Assembly (NCBI GenBank): GCA_903888515.1
Contig: CAISTY010000015.1
Span: 1-43,706, forward strand
DNA from: Akkermansiaceae bacterium
Lineage (GTDB): Bacteria; Verrucomicrobiota; Verrucomicrobiia; Verrucomicrobiales; Akkermansiaceae
Direction of reading: 5' to 3'
DNA length: 43,706 nucleotides
This document shows, in pieces, positions 41,378 through 43,706 of the stretch (its first letter is position 1; each line of letters starts with the position of its first letter). The translations under genes were made by a program, and so were the position numbers. The notes under the pieces were generated by a model. That model ran no database searches, was not told the DNA's origin, and saw only the letters and a program-made list of their open reading frames with translations.

Positions 41378-42442
41378 CGGAACTTGCCGGATCCGGCCCG
41401 CCACCTCCGCCAGAGGCACCCGCTTCAAAGTGGTTCCCTGCAAGGCCAACATCACTCCGTATTGCTTTTCATCGAGCGCTGCGGCGCATTCGGTGCCCAG
41501 CCAGGTCGCAAACACCCGGTCCGCAGCCGACGGGGTGCCGCCACGCTGCAAATGCCCGAGTATCGTCAAACGCGACTCCTGCCCGGTGAGTTGTTCCAAT
41601 GCCCGGGTGAGGCCGATCGTGTGGCCCACATGCGCGTCGTGGAATTTCCGGAGTTTATCCTTGGCTTCGATACGTCGTGGCTTCGTGTCCGCCGCGTCGC
41701 GCACTTGCACCAAGCCCTGCACCAGGCGCGCATCGTCCATGGACATCGCGCCTTCCGCGACCACCACGATGCTGAATCGTTTGCCGCTTTGGGTGCGGCG
41801 GCGGATCGCGCTGGCGATTTTTTCGACATCATAGGGGATTTCGGGCAACAGAATCACATCCGCCCCCCCCGCGATGCCCGCTGCCACGGCCAGCCATCCG
41901 GCGCGGTGTCCCATGACCTCCACCACAATGATCCGCTCATGACTCGTCGCCGTGGAATGCAGCCGGTCGATCGCTTCGGTGGCGATTTGCAAGGCGGTGT
42001 CGAACCCGAACGTGCGGTCCGTCAGCGCAATGTCATTGTCGATGGTTTTCGGCAGGGTGACGACGTTCAGGCCCGCCTCTGCCAGACGCAGGGCGTTTTT
42101 CTGGGTGCCGCCGCCGCCCATGCACACCAGCGCGTCGAGATGATGCCGGTGATATGTGGCGATGATCGCGTCAGTCATGTCGAGTTCCTTGCCGCCGATG
42201 CTCATCCGGTGGGGTTTGTCGCGGCTGGTGCCCAGAATCGTCCCGCCATCGGTCAGGATGCCGGATAACTTGGCGCCATCGAGTTCGACCGTCTGGTCCT
42301 GCGCCAAACCGCGGAAACCATTCAGAAATCCCATCACGCGCATCCCGTAGTGCTCGCGCGCCACCTTGCCCAAACCGCGGATCGCCGCGTTGAGCCCCGG
42401 ACAATCCCCGCCACTTGTTAGAACTCCGATGTGTTGTGTCAT
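41321..42442 (-). CDS. pfkA: 6-phosphofructokinase (mixed-type sequence motifs)
   Basis: The 373-residue product has the phosphofructokinase signatures [45 protein letters not shown] and [14 protein letters not shown]. It phosphorylates fructose 6-phosphate in glycolysis. The donor-deciding positions are mixed: Gly in GGGGT is the ATP-type residue (pyrophosphate enzymes have Asp), while Lys in PKTIDND is the pyrophosphate-type residue. This Gly/Lys combination is known from ATP-using group III enzymes, so ATP is the more likely donor. ATG 42442 ([13 protein letters not shown]) is the natural start. It overlaps the ParA-like gene tail-to-tail. Confidence 0.93.
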   Translation of the reverse strand: MTQHIGVLTSGGDCPGLNAAIRGLGKVAREHYGMRVMGFLNGFRGLAQDQTVELDGAKLSGILTDGGTILGTSRDKPHRMSIGGKELDMTDAIIATYHRHHLDALVCMGGGGTQKNALRLAEAGLNVVTLPKTIDNDIALTDRTFGFDTALQIATEAIDRLHSTATSHERIIVVEVMGHRAGWLAVAAGIAGGADVILLPEIPYDVEKIASAIRRRTQSGKRFSIVVVAEGAMSMDDARLVQGLVQVRDAADTKPRRIEAKDKLRKFHDAHVGHTIGLTRALEQLTGQESRLTILGHLQRGGTPSAADRVFATWLGTECAAALDEKQYGVMLALQGTTLKRVPLAEVAGRIRQVPLDHPLIISGRRVGTAFGD

Positions 42443-42568
42443 GATGAATTGCTCCTTCACGCAAAGTCCTATCACAGACCGGACTCCCGGCGCAAGCAAC
42501 CATTCCAAAGCAGATCACATGATAGCGACTTTCACCATCATTGGCTGGGATGCCAGAGGGCGTATCAT

Positions 42569-42591
42569 GTGTGCTCCCGGCGGGAGCGCAC
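42569..42591 (+). other. Strong hairpin in the dedA leader
   Basis: A 10-pair stem (42569-42578 with 42582-42591, one G-U pair) with a three-base GGC loop lies about 85 bases before the dedA start, in the 233-base divergent region between pfkA and dedA. No T-tract follows, so it is not a classical terminator. It may be an RNA regulatory structure or a protein-binding palindrome. No known riboswitch was recognised. Confidence 0.5.
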
Positions 42592-42675
42592 CACCTGTTA
42601 GCCGTCTCATGGGAGTCACCGTGGGCGGGATTGGTCTTGTCAATCGGGGCGGGGGCGTCATCGTTGCCGGCACCT

Positions 42676-43338
42676 ATGATGCAGTCATTGATCGAAACAT
42701 GGTTCCGCTGGGTTCACGAGTGGGGATATGGCGGAGTGGTGGTTTTGATGGCAATGGAAAGCTCGATTTTCCCGGTTCCCAGCGAGCTGGTGGTGCCCCC
42801 GGCGGCGATTCTGGCAGCCCATGGCGGGAGCATGACGGTGCCGGGGGTGATTCTTGCCGGAACCTTCGGGTCATGGCTGGGCGCGGCGATCACCTATTGG
42901 ACGGCTCTGTTAGTCGGACGACCGGTGGTGATGCGCTTCGGCAAATACTTTTTCATGCCGCCGGAAAAAGTCGAGCGGGCGGAGCGCTTCATGCACCGCT
43001 ATGAAGGCGGCGGGATCTTCTTCGCACGATTGTTGCCGGTGATTCGTCACTTGATCTCGATTCCGGCCGGAATCATTCGCATGGGCTTTGTGAAGTTCAG
43101 CGCGTTGACGCTCGCGGGCTCGGCGCTTTGGTGCTGGGTGCTCGCCGTGTTAGGGCAAAAGGTCGGCAACCAACTCGATCCACAGCAAATGGCAGCGCTC
43201 CAAAAAGGCGAAGGCGTGAACCTCATCCATTTGATTCATGCGGTGAAGCAGGAAGCTCTGTGGGTCATCATCGCGGTGGCGCTGGTCTGCGTTTTGTACT
43301 TCGTGGCGCTGCGCCTGACGGACAAGAAAAAACCGTGA
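42676..43338 (+). CDS. DedA family membrane protein
   Basis: The 220-residue product is a polytopic inner-membrane protein of the DedA/VTT family, which includes lipid-carrier flippases. Family features are GGVVVLMAMESSIFPVPSE (first half-helix with conserved Glu and Pro), LAGTFGSWLGAAITYWTALL, YFFMPPEKVERAERFMHRY and the conserved FARLLPVIRHLISIPAGI with its essential Arg residues. About four to five hydrophobic segments are visible, with the last at about 190-210. Two adjacent Met codons (42676 and 42679) are candidates; a TTG at 42541 is unlikely because that part is the leader containing the hairpin. Confidence 0.92.
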   Translation: MMQSLIETWFRWVHEWGYGGVVVLMAMESSIFPVPSELVVPPAAILAAHGGSMTVPGVILAGTFGSWLGAAITYWTALLVGRPVVMRFGKYFFMPPEKVERAERFMHRYEGGGIFFARLLPVIRHLISIPAGIIRMGFVKFSALTLAGSALWCWVLAVLGQKVGNQLDPQQMAALQKGEGVNLIHLIHAVKQEALWVIIAVALVCVLYFVALRLTDKKKP

Positions 43339-43413
43339 GCCGATCCACTGCCCAAAATAATCTTGGCCCTGAGTTACGGGTAGGTATGTTTACGCGCACA
43401 AACGGTTTTCCCC

Positions 43414-43706
43414 ATGAAACTTGCCTCATCCCTGCTTCTCGCCCTGGCATTTCTAACACTGCCCGGATCCTCACAGGACATGGCCGTGCCCGTGCCTGCA
43501 CTGGAAACATTGAAAAAGGAATATGCATTGCGGGTCAAGACCGCCGACGGACAGCATCTGGCTGCGGCCGCCGAGTTGGACAAAAAGTATATTGCAAAAC
43601 TGGAACAAGCACAACAGACGGCGCAACAAGCCGGCAAGCTGGATGAGGCGCTGGCACTAGATGAGGAGAAGAAAGCGGTATCATCCGGCAGTGGAGTGCC
43701 CGGTGA
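43414..43706 (+). CDS. Start of an exported helical protein (partial)
   Basis: The frame runs from ATG 43414 off the right edge (97 full codons). It begins with a signal peptide (MKLASSLLLALAFLTLPGSS) and continues with a charged helix-rich sequence: ALETLKKEYALRVKTADGQH, then AAELDKKYIAKLEQAQQ and AGKLDEALALDEEKKAV. This pattern, a short coiled-coil of Tyr-x-x-x-Leu-type segments ahead of a further domain, is common in exported Planctomycetes and Verrucomicrobia proteins. The identity of the rest cannot be told from the window. Confidence 0.7.
   Translation, partial: MKLASSLLLALAFLTLPGSSQDMAVPVPALETLKKEYALRVKTADGQHLAAAAELDKKYIAKLEQAQQTAQQAGKLDEALALDEEKKAVSSGSGVPG

Overview
The window looks like a chromosomal segment of a GC-rich member of the Verrucomicrobiota. 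The best evidence is a Verru_Chthon cassette protein A homologue (TIGR02600-like, prepilin-type N-terminus), two DUF1080 (3-keto-disaccharide hydrolase-type) proteins, a Tat-exported Gfo/Idh/MocA oxidoreductase and a PTPDL-type secreted protein. These are typical of the Planctomycetota-Verrucomicrobiota group. The assignment is inference, because no rRNA or tRNA gene was seen.

1-5.0 kb is accessory DNA, AT-richer than the rest. It opens with the 3' end of a group II intron (domains V and VI), then a small reading frame broken by TAG, a secreted Sel1-repeat protein, two hypothetical envelope proteins, a ComF-like fragment and a DUF2971 protein. 5.1-9.2 kb is the most unusual part. Two tandem genes share a nearly identical ~52-residue N-terminal module. 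One carries a C-type-lectin/FGE-sulfatase domain whose 3' end looks like a diversity-generating retroelement (DGR) variable region; the other carries 14 near-identical leucine-rich repeats. The second gene is followed after one base by a DEDDh exonuclease fused to a J-domain. I read this as a candidate recognition-plus-effector conflict system. 9.3-12.1 kb holds an overlapping AlbA_2/RecG-C-like and ParA-like gene pair beside a decayed hsdR start, the likely remnant of a type I restriction island.

12.1-21.8 kb contains an Hsp33-like redox chaperone, a translationally coupled pair of secreted proteins (TPR protein and long Ala/Lys-rich protein), a MITE-like palindromic region, an orphan RHS C-terminal toxin fragment with a possible immunity partner, a chimeric HsdM/GIY-YIG relic, a DUF3024 protein and a secreted hypothetical protein. 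21.8-29.5 kb has the Verru_Chthon protein, two truncated gene relics, a Gfo/Idh/MocA plus HEAT-DUF1080 operon and a truncated ABM-domain relic.

29.7-43.7 kb is core chromosome: def, rlmH, tsaB, a DUF1080 gene, recO, a TPR gene, dnaX, ebfC, hisH-hisB, a PTPDL-type gene, a YyaL-like lipoprotein, a ParA-like ATPase, a phosphofructokinase, a DedA membrane protein and the start of a secreted coiled-coil protein.

Three signals cut across genes. Heptanucleotide tandem arrays sit at gene borders. A covarying hairpin repeat occurs twice, each time next to such an array. The 7-mer TGTTAGA/TCTAACA recurs, mostly in the core region, and uses otherwise rare codons in several reading frames.
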